Notes: generated from the sequence alone by a model not told the origin. 64,000 nt of DNA from an uncultured Mucispirillum sp. (GCA_944324465.1 CALUWI010000001.1:192245-256244), one strand, 5' to 3'. Shown: positions 1 to 8,989, numbered from the stretch's first letter. Numbers and translations are program-made.

Positions 1-1555
1 AAAGTGGGTCATTTTTACGCATAATAACAGGGTTTTTCCTGTTTGGCAGATGTATTTGTTCAATAGTATCTTCAAAATCATGTTTTTGCGGACGAAGCGA
101 CCTGCTTTTACTAATTGATATAAAAGGTGCAGTAATACCAGCATTTTCAGCAGCTTTCATGGCAGAATTAAGCTGACCTGTACCGCCGTCTATAATATAT
201 AAATCTGCCTCATCATCACTGCCTTCTCTTATATTTTCCCCTTTTCTGCTGAAAAGTTCGCTCATAGATTGAAAGTCATCGTTTTCAGCAGACTTAATTC
301 TATATTTTTTATAATACTGTTTTGCAAACTCTCCATTTACTGCCACAACAGATACACCTACAGTAAAGTTGCCGCCTAAGTGGGAAATATCAACACATTC
401 CACTCTTGATACTTTTTCTACTCCAATTAATTCTGCAAGCCTTGCAGAAACATCTTTCCGCTCCCCTACTTTTAAAAGATACTGCTCTGTCTGCAGTTCT
501 GCATTTTTTTGAGCAAGAGAAATAAGTCCTTGTATGCCCCGCTTTCTAATATGTACTTTTTTACCAGCCATAAGGGATAAGGCTTCTTCTAATGTTTCAT
601 TATATTCTTCCCCATCACCTTCTAGTGCAATAAACTCTGGAAACTGCCTTGTATTTGAATAAAACTGCATAACAAACCTTTCCAAAAGTTCATCTTCTGT
701 ATCTGCAAAAAAGTGAGTAGATACACCAATCATTCTGCCGCTGCGGACAAAGATTTGTGTAATACCTGTTACTCCAGAAATAGAATGTTTATAAAATACA
801 TCAATATTTCTTTCATCGCTTATATTTGTAACAGACTGTTTAGAAAACAGCTTATCAAGAGATAATATTCTGTCCCTTACTTTGCCTGCTTCTTCAAAAG
901 CCAGATTTTTTGCATATTCTATCATTTGGGAAGTCATAAGTTCTTTTACTTCATCTACATTGCCTTTAAAGAAACTTTTTATAGAGTTTACCGTTTTCAT
1001 ATAATCTTCGCGGCTGATTAAGTTTTCACAAGGACCAGGACATTTTTTTATCTGGTATTTTAAGCAGATTTTACCTTCTTTTAATCTAAATGATGAACAT
1101 GTTCTTAATGGAAAAACAGCCTGCAGCATTTCTATAATATGCTTTAAATCCCCCACATTTACAAAGGGACCAAAATATACTGCATTTTCATCCTGAGTAT
1201 TCCTTGTAAAAATAAGCCGTGGATATTCTTCCTGAGTAAGTTTTACATAAGGATAGCCTTTAGAATCTTTTAAAAGAATATTATATTTAGGCATTTCTGT
1301 TTTTATAAGATTTGCTTCTAATAAAAAGGCTTCTACTTCATTTTCTGTAATAATAGTCTTTACATTGGATGCATGGGAGAGCATTTTTTCAGTTTTAATT
1401 GTTTTCTCCCCTGCATTAAAGTAAGAAGAAAGCCTGTTTCTTAAATTTTTTGCTTTGCCTACATATATTACTCTGCCCTTAGCGTCCATAAACATATAGA
1501 CGCCGGGCTTTTGAGATATATCTGAAAGATTAATTTGAAATTTCGGTTTTGCCAA
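1..1555 (-). CDS. uvrC: Excinuclease ABC subunit C, 3' end cut by window
   Basis: UvrC makes the two incisions around a DNA lesion in nucleotide excision repair, after UvrA and UvrB load. My reading of the minus strand gives an N-terminal GIY-YIG nuclease (PGVYMFMD, then VIYVGKAKNLRNR). A central UVR-type helix pair and the start of the RNase H-like second nuclease follow (ECVDISHLGG, IDGGTGQLN). About 518 residues are present; UvrC is usually near 600, so the C-terminal part with the helix-hairpin-helix motifs lies outside the window. The start is a TTG, nine bases after AGGAG, which itself overlaps the argJ stop, so translation is probably coupled to argJ. The identification is secure. Confidence 0.93.
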   Translation of the reverse strand, partial: MAKPKFQINLSDISQKPGVYMFMDAKGRVIYVGKAKNLRNRLSSYFNAGEKTIKTEKMLSHASNVKTIITENEVEAFLLEANLIKTEMPKYNILLKDSKGYPYVKLTQEEYPRLIFTRNTQDENAVYFGPFVNVGDLKHIIEMLQAVFPLRTCSSFRLKEGKICLKYQIKKCPGPCENLISREDYMKTVNSIKSFFKGNVDEVKELMTSQMIEYAKNLAFEEAGKVRDRILSLDKLFSKQSVTNISDERNIDVFYKHSISGVTGITQIFVRSGRMIGVSTHFFADTEDELLERFVMQFYSNTRQFPEFIALEGDGEEYNETLEEALSLMAGKKVHIRKRGIQGLISLAQKNAELQTEQYLLKVGERKDVSARLAELIGVEKVSRVECVDISHLGGNFTVGVSVVAVNGEFAKQYYKKYRIKSAENDDFQSMSELFSRKGENIREGSDDEADLYIIDGGTGQLNSAMKAAENAGITAPFISISKSRSLRPQKHDFEDTIEQIHLPNRKNPVIMRKNDPL

Positions 1556-1560
1556 AGAAA

Positions 1561-2772
1561 TTAACTCCTGTAATCTGCATTGATTTTAATATAATCCTGA
1601 GTTAAATCGCATGTATAAAATTTTGTTGAGCTTTCGCCAGCATGTAAATCTAATGTAATTGTATACTGCATTTCTTTCATAATATTATATGCTTTTTCTT
1701 CTAATGAATAGTCTATAATCTTACCATGAGCCACATAGTGCATATCATTAAAATAAATATCTGTTTTATCTGGGTCAAATTTTGCACCACTTGCACCAGC
1801 TGATGCCATAAGCCTGCCCCAGTTTGGGTCACATCCTGCAAACATTGTTTTTACAAGTGGTGAGTTAGCTATTTTTGATGCACACAGTTTTGCTTCTTCA
1901 TCACTTGCTGCATTTTTTACTTCAATAGTAATCATTCTGCTGGCACCTTCCCCGTCAAGAGCAATCTGGCGTGCAAGATAATCCATAATATCTAAAAGTC
2001 CTGCTTTAAAATCTTCATAATTATCTTCATTTACTTTTGTGCCACTCATACCATTTGCAAGTAAAAGAACAGAATCATTTGTACTCATATCACCATCAAC
2101 AGTTACTCTGTTAAAAGTTACTTCTACACATTCATTTAAAGCATGCTGTAAAAGGTTCCTATCAATTAAAGCATCAGTTGTAATAAAAGTAAGCATTGTA
2201 GCAAGGCTTGGTGCAATCATACCAGCCCCTTTTGTGCAGCCGCCGATAGTTAAAATACCTGCTTTTGTTTCCACACATACTGCAGTTTCTTTGACAGTTG
2301 TATCTGTAGTCATAATTGCTTTTGCAAAGTTAATACCATTATCGTCTGCCAGTCCGTCTATTAAAACATCCTTAACATTTATTATTTTTTCTACAGGTAA
2401 AGGCACACCTATTACACCTGTTGATGCTATTAATACATTATCACTTTTTACACCTAAGCCTGCTGCATAAGTTTCTGCAATTTTCCTGCAGTTATTAAAG
2501 CCTTCTGCACCAGTGCAGGCATTAGCATTTCCAGAGTTTGCAAATACTGCTGAAACTTTGCCGCCTTTTTTTAATATTTCCATATCATATAAAACAGGGG
2601 CAGCTTTTACCACATTGCTTGTAAAAACGGCAGCTAATTCACAAGGCTCATCACTGAAAATTAAACCGCAGTCATCTCTTTCTGCTTTTTTACCTTTTAT
2701 ATCTCCATTAGCTGCAGCTGCTCTAAATCCTGTTGGTGTTGTTACTCCACCATAGCTTACTTTACCTAGCAC
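1561..2772 (-). CDS. argJ: Bifunctional glutamate N-acetyltransferase / ornithine acetyltransferase
   Basis: ArgJ moves the acetyl group from N-acetylornithine to glutamate in the cyclic arginine pathway, and in many bacteria also makes N-acetylglutamate from acetyl-CoA. The 403-residue product has the usual length. It contains the self-cleavage site SLATML, with Thr192 as the predicted new N-terminal nucleophile of the beta chain, preceded by GCTKGAGMIAP. The start is GTG, just after a strong AAGGAGG. An overlapping ATG two bases upstream is out of frame and meets a TAG at once. It lies between argC and uvrC on the same strand, and its ribosome binding site sits at the end of a tandem repeat. 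Confidence 0.95.
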   Translation of the reverse strand: MLGKVSYGGVTTPTGFRAAAANGDIKGKKAERDDCGLIFSDEPCELAAVFTSNVVKAAPVLYDMEILKKGGKVSAVFANSGNANACTGAEGFNNCRKIAETYAAGLGVKSDNVLIASTGVIGVPLPVEKIINVKDVLIDGLADDNGINFAKAIMTTDTTVKETAVCVETKAGILTIGGCTKGAGMIAPSLATMLTFITTDALIDRNLLQHALNECVEVTFNRVTVDGDMSTNDSVLLLANGMSGTKVNEDNYEDFKAGLLDIMDYLARQIALDGEGASRMITIEVKNAASDEEAKLCASKIANSPLVKTMFAGCDPNWGRLMASAGASGAKFDPDKTDIYFNDMHYVAHGKIIDYSLEEKAYNIMKEMQYTITLDLHAGESSTKFYTCDLTQDYIKINADYRS

Positions 2773-3019
2773 ATTATCCTCCTTATTAAAAAATACATCC
2801 TGTATTTTTTAAAATAACGGAATGTCCGAGTAAATCGTCCATTCCTTACGCTCCGCGTCGCTTCGTCCTGAAGCTCCTTACATTAACCTCCTTATTAAAA
2901 AATACGTCCTGTATTTTTTAAAATAACGGAATGTCCGAGTAAATCGTCCATTCCTTACGCTCCGCGTCGCTTCGTCCTGAAGCTCCTTACATTATCCTCC
3001 TTATTAAAAAATACATCCT
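2771..3019. repeat. 109-bp tandem repeat, two full copies and a partial third
   Basis: Copies start at 2771, 2880 and 2989; the third keeps about 31 bp. The two full copies differ at only a few positions. Each holds a hairpin made of AAAAAATACA, a 3-base loop and its complement (one mismatch in copy two). Each also carries the arms GGAATG and CATTCC, and a GC-rich patch that stands out from its surroundings. On the minus strand every copy ends with an AGGAGG ribosome binding site, so the argJ translation signal was duplicated with the repeat. In the upstream copies that signal is followed by ATG TAA, a start codon directly followed by a stop. Confidence 0.9.
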
Positions 3020-3058
3020 ATACATTTTAAGATAACTATATCTTTATTTTATTACTTA

Positions 3059-4060
3059 TTATATTAAACCAGTTGTTTCTTCAATATTCTGCATTATATT
3101 AAAGCACTGCACAGCCTGGCCTGATGCACCTTTTAAAAGGTTATCAATAGCTGAAACAATTATAGCTGTATCATCTTTTTTATATACTGCAATATCTATA
3201 AAGTTAGTGTTTGCCACATACCTGATAGCAGGTATTGTATTTTTTACCCTTACAAAATATCTCCCCTTATATTTTTCTCTTATTGTATTTTCAAGCTCAT
3301 CTTTTCCTGCTTTTGTTTTAAAATATATTGTAGATAATATACCACGGTTTACAGGCAGTAAATGTGGTGTAAATATTACATGTGTATTTTTTTGTACAGC
3401 TGATAAAATAAAATCAATTTCAGAATTATGACGGTGAGAAAATATGCCGTATGGTTTTAAATCTTCATTAGCTTCACAGAATATATTAGTAAGGCTTGGT
3501 TTCCTACCTGCACCGCTTACTCCAGATTTACTGTCTGCAATAATAAAAGCATTATCATCAATCAAGCCGCTTTCAAGCAGTGGATAAAGTGGAGTAATAA
3601 TAGATGTTGGGTAGCAGCCTGCTCCTGCAATAAGTGATGTTTTTTGTATTTCTTTTGTAAATATTTCTGCCTGGCCGTAAACTGCCTTTTCCAGCAAGTG
3701 GCTTGCAGTGTGAGCCGTGCCATATACTTCTTCATAAATATTTTTATCTTTTATACGGAAATCAGCACTTAAATCTATAACTATTTTGCCTTTTTCATAT
3801 AAAAATTTTGCTGAATCCATAGCTGTTTTATGGGGAAGACATAAGAAAAAAACATCTGCTTTTTTTGATACTTCTTCTAAATCATTTTCTACTAATATCA
3901 TATCACATACACCCTGCATTGAAGGGTATATTTCAGAAAACGGCTTTCCTGCATAACTTTCTGATGTGATAACTGATAAATCTAACTGGCTGTGCCTTGT
4001 AATTATTTTTACAAGCTCCACACCTGTATAACCTGTTGCACCAATAATACCTGCACGCAT
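3059..4060 (-). CDS. argC: N-acetyl-gamma-glutamyl-phosphate reductase
   Basis: ArgC reduces N-acetylglutamyl phosphate to the semialdehyde with NADPH, the third step of arginine synthesis. The 333-residue protein opens with the nucleotide-binding loop GIIGATGYTGVEL. It carries the catalytic cysteine in AGCYPTSIITPLYPL and the family motif SKSGVSGAGRKPS. The ATG follows AAGGGAG. It is transcribed before argJ on the minus strand, which argues for a small arginine operon, although 286 bp of repeat-bearing sequence separate the two. No other arg genes are in view. Confidence 0.95.
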   Translation of the reverse strand: MRAGIIGATGYTGVELVKIITRHSQLDLSVITSESYAGKPFSEIYPSMQGVCDMILVENDLEEVSKKADVFFLCLPHKTAMDSAKFLYEKGKIVIDLSADFRIKDKNIYEEVYGTAHTASHLLEKAVYGQAEIFTKEIQKTSLIAGAGCYPTSIITPLYPLLESGLIDDNAFIIADSKSGVSGAGRKPSLTNIFCEANEDLKPYGIFSHRHNSEIDFILSAVQKNTHVIFTPHLLPVNRGILSTIYFKTKAGKDELENTIREKYKGRYFVRVKNTIPAIRYVANTNFIDIAVYKKDDTAIIVSAIDNLLKGASGQAVQCFNIMQNIEETTGLI

Positions 4061-4177
4061 AACTTCTCCCTTAAAATAAAATGATTAATTTGTTATTTAT
4101 ATAATTTATTTCAGTAAAAATAAATAGAAATATTTATAAAATTTATTTATACTTGAAAAAAATGTAAGGAATAAATA

Positions 4178-4441
4178 ATGAAGATAAAAGTATATATACA
4201 GCCAAATTCTAAAAAAGCAGGTTATGCAGGTGTTTATGACGGACTGCCAAAATTAAAAATTACAGCACCACCTGTAGATGGTGCTGCAAATGCAGAAATT
4301 ATAAAAATATTTTCAAAACTTTTAAATATACCTAAATCTGAGATAGTAATATCTTCTGGTCAAGCTTCACGGCTTAAAATATTAGATATAAATACAGATA
4401 AAAGCCATGAAGAAATAACTGCTTTGCTGGAAAAATTTTAG
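4178..4441 (+). CDS. DUF167 / YggU family protein
   Basis: An 87-residue protein of the YggU/DUF167 family, small alpha-beta proteins whose function is not established. Family signs are the N-terminal pattern IKVYIQPNSKKAG and the core KLKITAPPVDGAANAEIIK, close to the conserved PPVDGKAN motif. The full usual length is present. The ATG follows AAGGAATAAATA. It is divergent from argC and its last four bases overlap the end of the convergent rhodanese gene. The family call is firm; the role is unknown. Confidence 0.88.
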   Translation: MKIKVYIQPNSKKAGYAGVYDGLPKLKITAPPVDGAANAEIIKIFSKLLNIPKSEIVISSGQASRLKILDINTDKSHEEITALLEKF

Positions 4442-4758
4442 CGTTCTATTTCACCATGATATCTGGAAATGCCACCCATATCTACAATGTTTTCATATCC
4501 CATGTGTTTAAGCATTCTTGCTGCACCTGCACTTCTTGCTCCACTTAAACAGTAAACAAAAAAAGGTGTTGCTTTATCTTTATACTGCATAGAAACTTTG
4601 CTTATTTCATCAACTGGAATATTAACACTTTTAGGAATATGGCCGCCCTTATACTCAGAAACAGAGCGAACATCTAATATAACACTGCCTTGAATAGTTT
4701 TTGCTTTTGCAAGCTCTTCATTAATGTCTTTAAACTTAAACATATCAAAAAAACCCAT
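4438..4758 (-). CDS. Single-domain rhodanese-like protein
   Basis: A 106-residue cytoplasmic protein consisting of one rhodanese domain, the sulfur-carrying fold that forms a cysteine persulfide. It shows VILDVRSVSEYKGGHIPKS and the active-site loop YCLSGARSAGAA with the expected Cys. Its sulfur acceptor cannot be told from the sequence. I start at the ATG after GGAGAGTAAA; a TTG twelve bases upstream would add four residues without a ribosome site. It converges with the DUF167 gene and shares four bases with it. Confidence 0.88.
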   Translation of the reverse strand: MGFFDMFKFKDINEELAKAKTIQGSVILDVRSVSEYKGGHIPKSVNIPVDEISKVSMQYKDKATPFFVYCLSGARSAGAARMLKHMGYENIVDMGGISRYHGEIER

Positions 4759-4833
4759 TTTACTCTCCAAAACAACACAATTTTGGTATTATTATAATAA
4801 AATTTAAAAAAAGCAAGAAATTTTTTATTATAC

Positions 4834-4861
4834 TTGACTTTTTTGCATATTTTTATATATT
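4834..4861 (+). promoter_or_regulatory. Sigma-70-like promoter TTGACT-N16-TATATT
   Basis: The -35 is TTGACT at 4834-4839 and the -10 is TATATT at 4856-4861, with a 16-base gap. It points rightward and would start a transcript near 4868 that meets a terminator about 60 bases later. Confidence 0.5.
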
Positions 4862-4897
4862 TTAAATTGTAGAGTTGTTTATGGTATTACAATAAGT

Positions 4898-4930
4898 AGG
4901 CCAGGGTATAATATTACCTTGGCCTTTTTT
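4898..4930 (+). terminator. Rho-independent terminator with no gene just upstream
   Basis: The arms GGCCAGGGTA and TACCTTGGCC form a stem of about 10 bp with one G-U pair, followed by six T. No plus-strand gene ends nearby, so it either ends a small RNA of about 60 nt from the promoter at 4834 or acts as an attenuator ahead of the FlaG-like gene. Confidence 0.7.
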
Positions 4931-5290
4931 CGTAGTATTTTGGCTTTGGAGCGAGGGCCCTACTTAAACAATGATACTTTAGGTATATGGCTTAGATGGA
5001 TTTATGCCTTGGCTGCACGGAAGCAGGCTAATACACTTTTTTAAGTGATGATGTCCTTGAATACAGGGAAGATTTAAGACTATCTATGTCTAGGTGAACA
5101 ACACCGGTCTTTATTAGCACCATACCTAAAAATTTTAGAGAAAAAATCTCAAAAAACACTTTATCTGCCTGTGCGCAAATATAAAAGGCAGAAAAAGCAT
5201 GGATGCACAAATGCGAATCAAGTCCATAATCAAAGGACAAATTTTTTGCATTAATAAATAAGCATATCAGCTTATTAAAGGCGGTAGAAT
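4931..5290 (+). other. 360-bp leader or possible structured RNA region
   Basis: I find no convincing gene here. Base composition is more balanced than in the neighbouring AT-rich spacers. Several short hairpins can be drawn: CTGC/GCAG near 5013, GGTG with CACC near 5095, and CTGCC/GGCAG from about 5166 to 5190. The segment GGAGCGAG near 4950 is an exact complement of CTCGCTCC near 5729, on the far side of the next gene. A 70-codon minus-strand ORF (5028-5240) looks like chance. I compared it by eye with 6S RNA, tmRNA, RNase P RNA, SRP RNA and c-di-GMP riboswitch motifs and saw no match. Confidence 0.3.
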
Positions 5291-5728
5291 ATGATAAACA
5301 TTATGAGCGGACAAACCGCAGTAACATCTACGCCTAATAATGCTCCGCAAAAAAAGGATAAAACAAGCCAGTCAGCACAAAACACTGCATCTGACAGTAA
5401 TACAAGTGCAAAAAGCACTGTATCAAATAATAACAGTATGCAGGAAGATACAGCCATCTTTCAGGCTCAATCAGCTGAACAGGCAGAAGGGAATAACCCA
5501 GATAAAACTGACTATCAAAAAGAAGCATTAGCTAAACTGGTAGATGATTTAAGAAAAGAGTATATTGAAAGAAATCATTATATTGATGAAAATACTCAAA
5601 TCTCAGTTTTGCAGATAGTCAATACAGAAACGGACCATGTTATTGGGCAGTATCCATCAGACCTTTATTTAAATTTATTAACTAAGGTCAGGGAATCTCA
5701 AAAACAATTAGTAAATGAAACAATCTAA
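5291..5728 (+). CDS. FlaG-like flagellar protein
   Basis: A 145-residue protein with a disordered Ser/Thr/Asn/Gln-rich N-terminal half (about residues 1-80). The compact C-terminal domain contains ISVLQIVNTETDHVIGQYPS and the helix YLNLLTKVRES. This is the pattern of FlaG (PF03646), where a strand pair of the form V.VI..TG.VIRQIP is followed by a helix. FlaG proteins influence flagellar filament length. No other flagellar genes lie nearby. The ATG at 5291 follows a weak AAAGGCGG; an ATG five codons later is an alternative. It is followed by a clear terminator. Confidence 0.6.
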   Translation: MINIMSGQTAVTSTPNNAPQKKDKTSQSAQNTASDSNTSAKSTVSNNNSMQEDTAIFQAQSAEQAEGNNPDKTDYQKEALAKLVDDLRKEYIERNHYIDENTQISVLQIVNTETDHVIGQYPSDLYLNLLTKVRESQKQLVNETI

Positions 5729-5742
5729 CTCGCTCCCTATTG

Positions 5743-5772
5743 CAGGGGCTTTTTGCCCCTGTTTATATTTTT
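5743..5772 (+). terminator. Terminator after the FlaG-like gene
   Basis: The arms CAGGGGC and GCCCCTG enclose a T-rich loop of five bases and are followed by TTTATATTTTT. It lies 14 bp after the FlaG-like stop. Confidence 0.85.
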
Positions 5773-5861
5773 AGATAAATTAATTTAGATTCTTCGTTAA
5801 AAGCTCAGAATAGACATGATGAAAATTATTTTATTTATATAAAACTTTTCAAAGTTTTCCC

Positions 5862-7013
5862 TTATTTCTTTTCTGGCACTGTTTTATTTATAAGTGCTTT
5901 TAGCTGGTCTAATTTTTCAAAATATTTCTGCAGATATTCTTTTGATTTTATATTTATTTTTTCATTATATTCCTGCCTTGTTACAAAGCGGGCATCATCT
6001 ATTGAAAAACTCTCACTATTATAAAATGACTTTACAGCAAGTCCGTCTTTATCTGGGTATAATATTCTGTTTTCATCACTTTCTAATAAAAATGCTTTTT
6101 CGTTACCATGACATGATGAGCATAAAACAGTTTCTTTTCTTACAGAGTGTGGATAAGTTACTTTCCACCTGTTTGCAATCATTTTATTTTCCTGCCCTAC
6201 TACTAAATCTCTGTATGTATTTGTAGTAAAAATAATTTTAGAAGGTTTTGCAGGTACATATTTTCCTGTTTTATTATCTATTACTAGGGGCGGTCTTTCA
6301 TTTACACGCATAAAACTGCTTTTAAAATATTCATCACTGATTTGTGGCAGTTCTTTTACAAATTCTGCATAAGAGCTTTCTCTAAACCTTAAATAAAATG
6401 TACCAAGCTCCATAGGTACATAAGCTGCATGGCATGAAATACAGGCTACTTTATCATGACCTTTTATGCTGTGGTCTATAATTTTTTTATCGTAAGTATG
6501 ACATTCAAGGCAGTCTTTTGCTTTTGCTTTGCCCTGCATATTATTTTTTGTATGGCATGATGAGCACTGCATACCTGCATCATAGTGAACATCTGTAAGC
6601 ATTTTTAAGTAATATTCGCCGTCTTTCTCTATACCCCTTTTATATCTTTCATGGTCTTCCCTTATTCCAAGACCAGCATATTCTATACCTGTATATGTAT
6701 CTTTATGGCATGTAAGGCAGTCATCAACTTTTGGTTTTGATATATTTTTACCACTCCCTTTGTGGCAGTCCTGGCATTTTGTTATATGGCATGAATTATA
6801 GCAGTGTTTTTCTCCAAATTCGCCGTCAAACTGGCGGAATGTTTTATCTACAAAGGCTTTTTCTGACCTTTTGCCTGTCATTGTAATATCTTCAATGCTG
6901 CAATCTGTGTGGCAGTCTGCACATATCTGTTTTTCATTATATTCTGGGTGCTCTGCATAAACTGCACTAGCGAATAAGAGGCTTATGAATATCATCATTA
7001 AGTATTTTTTCAT
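5862..7013 (-). CDS. Periplasmic multiheme cytochrome c, ExtL-like
   Basis: A secreted c-type cytochrome of 383 residues with a signal peptide ending SAVYA. It has seven CXXCH heme sites (CADCH, CQDCH, CLTCH, CSSCH, CLECH, CISCH, CSSCH) and one irregular CYNSCH with three residues between the cysteines. The distal half is poor in cysteine. It should carry electrons in the periplasm. It is the last gene of a five-gene set whose order matches extHIJKL of Geobacter as I recall it, in the ExtL position. Its first 47 bases lie inside the preceding cytochrome gene in another frame, with AGGA eight bases before the ATG. Nitrite-reductase-like families were considered, but no catalytic CXXCK is seen. 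Confidence 0.75.
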   Translation of the reverse strand: MKKYLMMIFISLLFASAVYAEHPEYNEKQICADCHTDCSIEDITMTGKRSEKAFVDKTFRQFDGEFGEKHCYNSCHITKCQDCHKGSGKNISKPKVDDCLTCHKDTYTGIEYAGLGIREDHERYKRGIEKDGEYYLKMLTDVHYDAGMQCSSCHTKNNMQGKAKAKDCLECHTYDKKIIDHSIKGHDKVACISCHAAYVPMELGTFYLRFRESSYAEFVKELPQISDEYFKSSFMRVNERPPLVIDNKTGKYVPAKPSKIIFTTNTYRDLVVGQENKMIANRWKVTYPHSVRKETVLCSSCHGNEKAFLLESDENRILYPDKDGLAVKSFYNSESFSIDDARFVTRQEYNEKINIKSKEYLQKYFEKLDQLKALINKTVPEKK

Positions 7014-8823
7014 AGTCTATATCCTGCTGATAGTATTTACTGTCTTTTTCACTGTGGCATACAATACATTTCATTACATCTACTGCATTTACTATTTCCT
7101 GCCTGCTTAATGGACTTGAGCCCTCGCGCACAATATCTGATTTTGATTTAAACTCTCCATTTTCTACTGCATATATAGAGTTCAGCGGCACTGGGCAGTT
7201 ATCACACCTTATGGAAGAAGTTAATGTGCCATTATCTGCAGAAAAAAGCCCATCACCAAAGCCGTAAAAGAATAAAGTAGAGTGGCAGCTTTCACAGCTT
7301 ACTGCTTTTTTGCCTGTATTATGACCATAAAATGGAGCATATTTCATCTGAGGTTTTCCTCTGAAATCTACCATTTTATCATTTGACATCACATTACCAT
7401 TTTCATCTATATGGGTTAAAAATGTTTGACATCCTGGAGTAACTGGGGCGATTTTGCCTTTCTGGTTATATGCTAAAGGAAAAGGATAAAATGTTCTTAA
7501 ATCTTCTGTTTCTATAAAGAGCCCCTTAGTTTCTTCATTTTTCACAAAGTCATACATTGTTTCTGTTTCATTATATTCCACATGGCATCCGTAACACTGT
7601 ATCACATTAGCAGAATGGCATGTGTAACATTCCATTTTATCATGACCTTGAATATTATGCTCCATAGTGCCTGTAATAACTTTTACTTCCCTTTCTTTGC
7701 CTGTTCTTTTGCTCATTAATATTATCTTATTATCTTTTTCATATACATTAGAATAAGGTCTGCCTTTATCTGTAAGCACCATTTTACTTCCATACTCTAT
7801 TTTATCAATATATGATGAACCTTTTAAATATGGCACCATATTTTCCTTAACTGCTTTAGCTGTTTTTGGTTTTTCAGTATATGAGCCATGGCAGCTTTCA
7901 CAGCTTACTTCTATCTGCTCATACATATTTTCGTAATAGTAGCCATCCCCCATTATTTCCATAGTTGTGTGGCAGTCTATACATTCCATACCTTTGGCAT
8001 GGTGTATATCATCTTGAAAATGACGGGTATTTCTTAACCCGCTTGTAAGGTCAGGGCCTGGCACACCTTCTTTTAAAGGTACAAGTGCATTATTGCCGTC
8101 ATACAGTCCTTTATAAGATAATGCAATTCTTCCGCTTCTATTGTGGCAGGCAAGACATACATTATCATCTGGCAGAGATTTCATTTCATGGGTAACAGAA
8201 TGCATGCTTCTGCCCTGCATAGATTTATCATTTCCAGAATATTCTCCAAAATCACCATAAGGGAAATGGCATGTAGAACAGCCGGAAGAATGAACACCTT
8301 GATACCCCATATCTGCAGCCTGCCCAACATGACATGCTGAACAGAATTTTCTATACATATCTGCAGAAATTGTATCATATTCTGATATATTATCTATTGT
8401 AATAATACTACCGTCTTTGCCATATATTTTATCATTATCGTTTTGAGAATAAAGTTTCCCGTTTTCTTCGCCCCAGGCAGCAAGTGTGTTTTTAATGATA
8501 CCAGTATTTGTAAGCATTAAAGAAGATGAAACCCTTTTTACTTCATATTCATGACATTTGCCGCATGTCTGCATCCATACTGATGGGTCTGATGGATTAT
8601 TTTTTCCATACATATTTGCATGTGCCATATCTTTATCCATTGTAAGAGAGTTGCCACCGTGGCAGTCTGTACATGATAAATTATTGTGAGATGCTGAAAC
8701 TGTTTCTATACCTTCATGGCATGAAATACATGATGATATTTCTTTATTATCATTAGTAAAAAGATAATAAATACATGCAAAAACAAAAAGTAAAAGTATT
8801 ATTAAAAAAACAATCTTCTTCAT
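6967..8823 (-). CDS. Twelve-heme cytochrome c, ExtK-like
   Basis: A 618-residue exported cytochrome with twelve CXXCH motifs, plus a CDNCP that resembles a decayed thirteenth site. The N-terminus is a hydrophobic segment of about 20 residues after MKK. It is either an uncleaved membrane anchor or a lipoprotein signal (FVFAC), and the sequence does not settle which. It is the fourth gene of the ext-like cluster and overlaps the next cytochrome by 47 bp. No clear Shine-Dalgarno site precedes the ATG. A 230-bp gap with a terminator separates it from the small periplasmic gene, so the two cytochromes may have their own promoter. The heme count is directly visible; the conduit role is inferred. 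Confidence 0.75.
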   Translation of the reverse strand: MKKIVFLIILLLFVFACIYYLFTNDNKEISSCISCHEGIETVSASHNNLSCTDCHGGNSLTMDKDMAHANMYGKNNPSDPSVWMQTCGKCHEYEVKRVSSSLMLTNTGIIKNTLAAWGEENGKLYSQNDNDKIYGKDGSIITIDNISEYDTISADMYRKFCSACHVGQAADMGYQGVHSSGCSTCHFPYGDFGEYSGNDKSMQGRSMHSVTHEMKSLPDDNVCLACHNRSGRIALSYKGLYDGNNALVPLKEGVPGPDLTSGLRNTRHFQDDIHHAKGMECIDCHTTMEIMGDGYYYENMYEQIEVSCESCHGSYTEKPKTAKAVKENMVPYLKGSSYIDKIEYGSKMVLTDKGRPYSNVYEKDNKIILMSKRTGKEREVKVITGTMEHNIQGHDKMECYTCHSANVIQCYGCHVEYNETETMYDFVKNEETKGLFIETEDLRTFYPFPLAYNQKGKIAPVTPGCQTFLTHIDENGNVMSNDKMVDFRGKPQMKYAPFYGHNTGKKAVSCESCHSTLFFYGFGDGLFSADNGTLTSSIRCDNCPVPLNSIYAVENGEFKSKSDIVREGSSPLSRQEIVNAVDVMKCIVCHSEKDSKYYQQDIDYEKILNDDIHKPLIR

Positions 8824-8989
8824 AATTAAGTATATAATAAATTTATATTTTTTGCACTAATAATATAAAGTATTTTATAAATTTTTATATGAATATTTGT
8901 TAATATTTTTATATAAGATTAATATACTTTTTTGATTTACTTAGAATGGATAATGTGTGTAACGGTAATAACAAGAAAATAATTTATTT

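Noticed and set aside
2039..2470. 143-codon plus-strand ORF inside argJ
   Set aside because: It runs antisense to a well-conserved gene, has low-complexity Ser/Ile/Val composition and no ribosome site.
5028..5240. 70-codon minus-strand ORF in the FlaG leader
   Set aside because: No family motif and no good ribosome site; it starts in a hairpin-rich region that looks non-coding.
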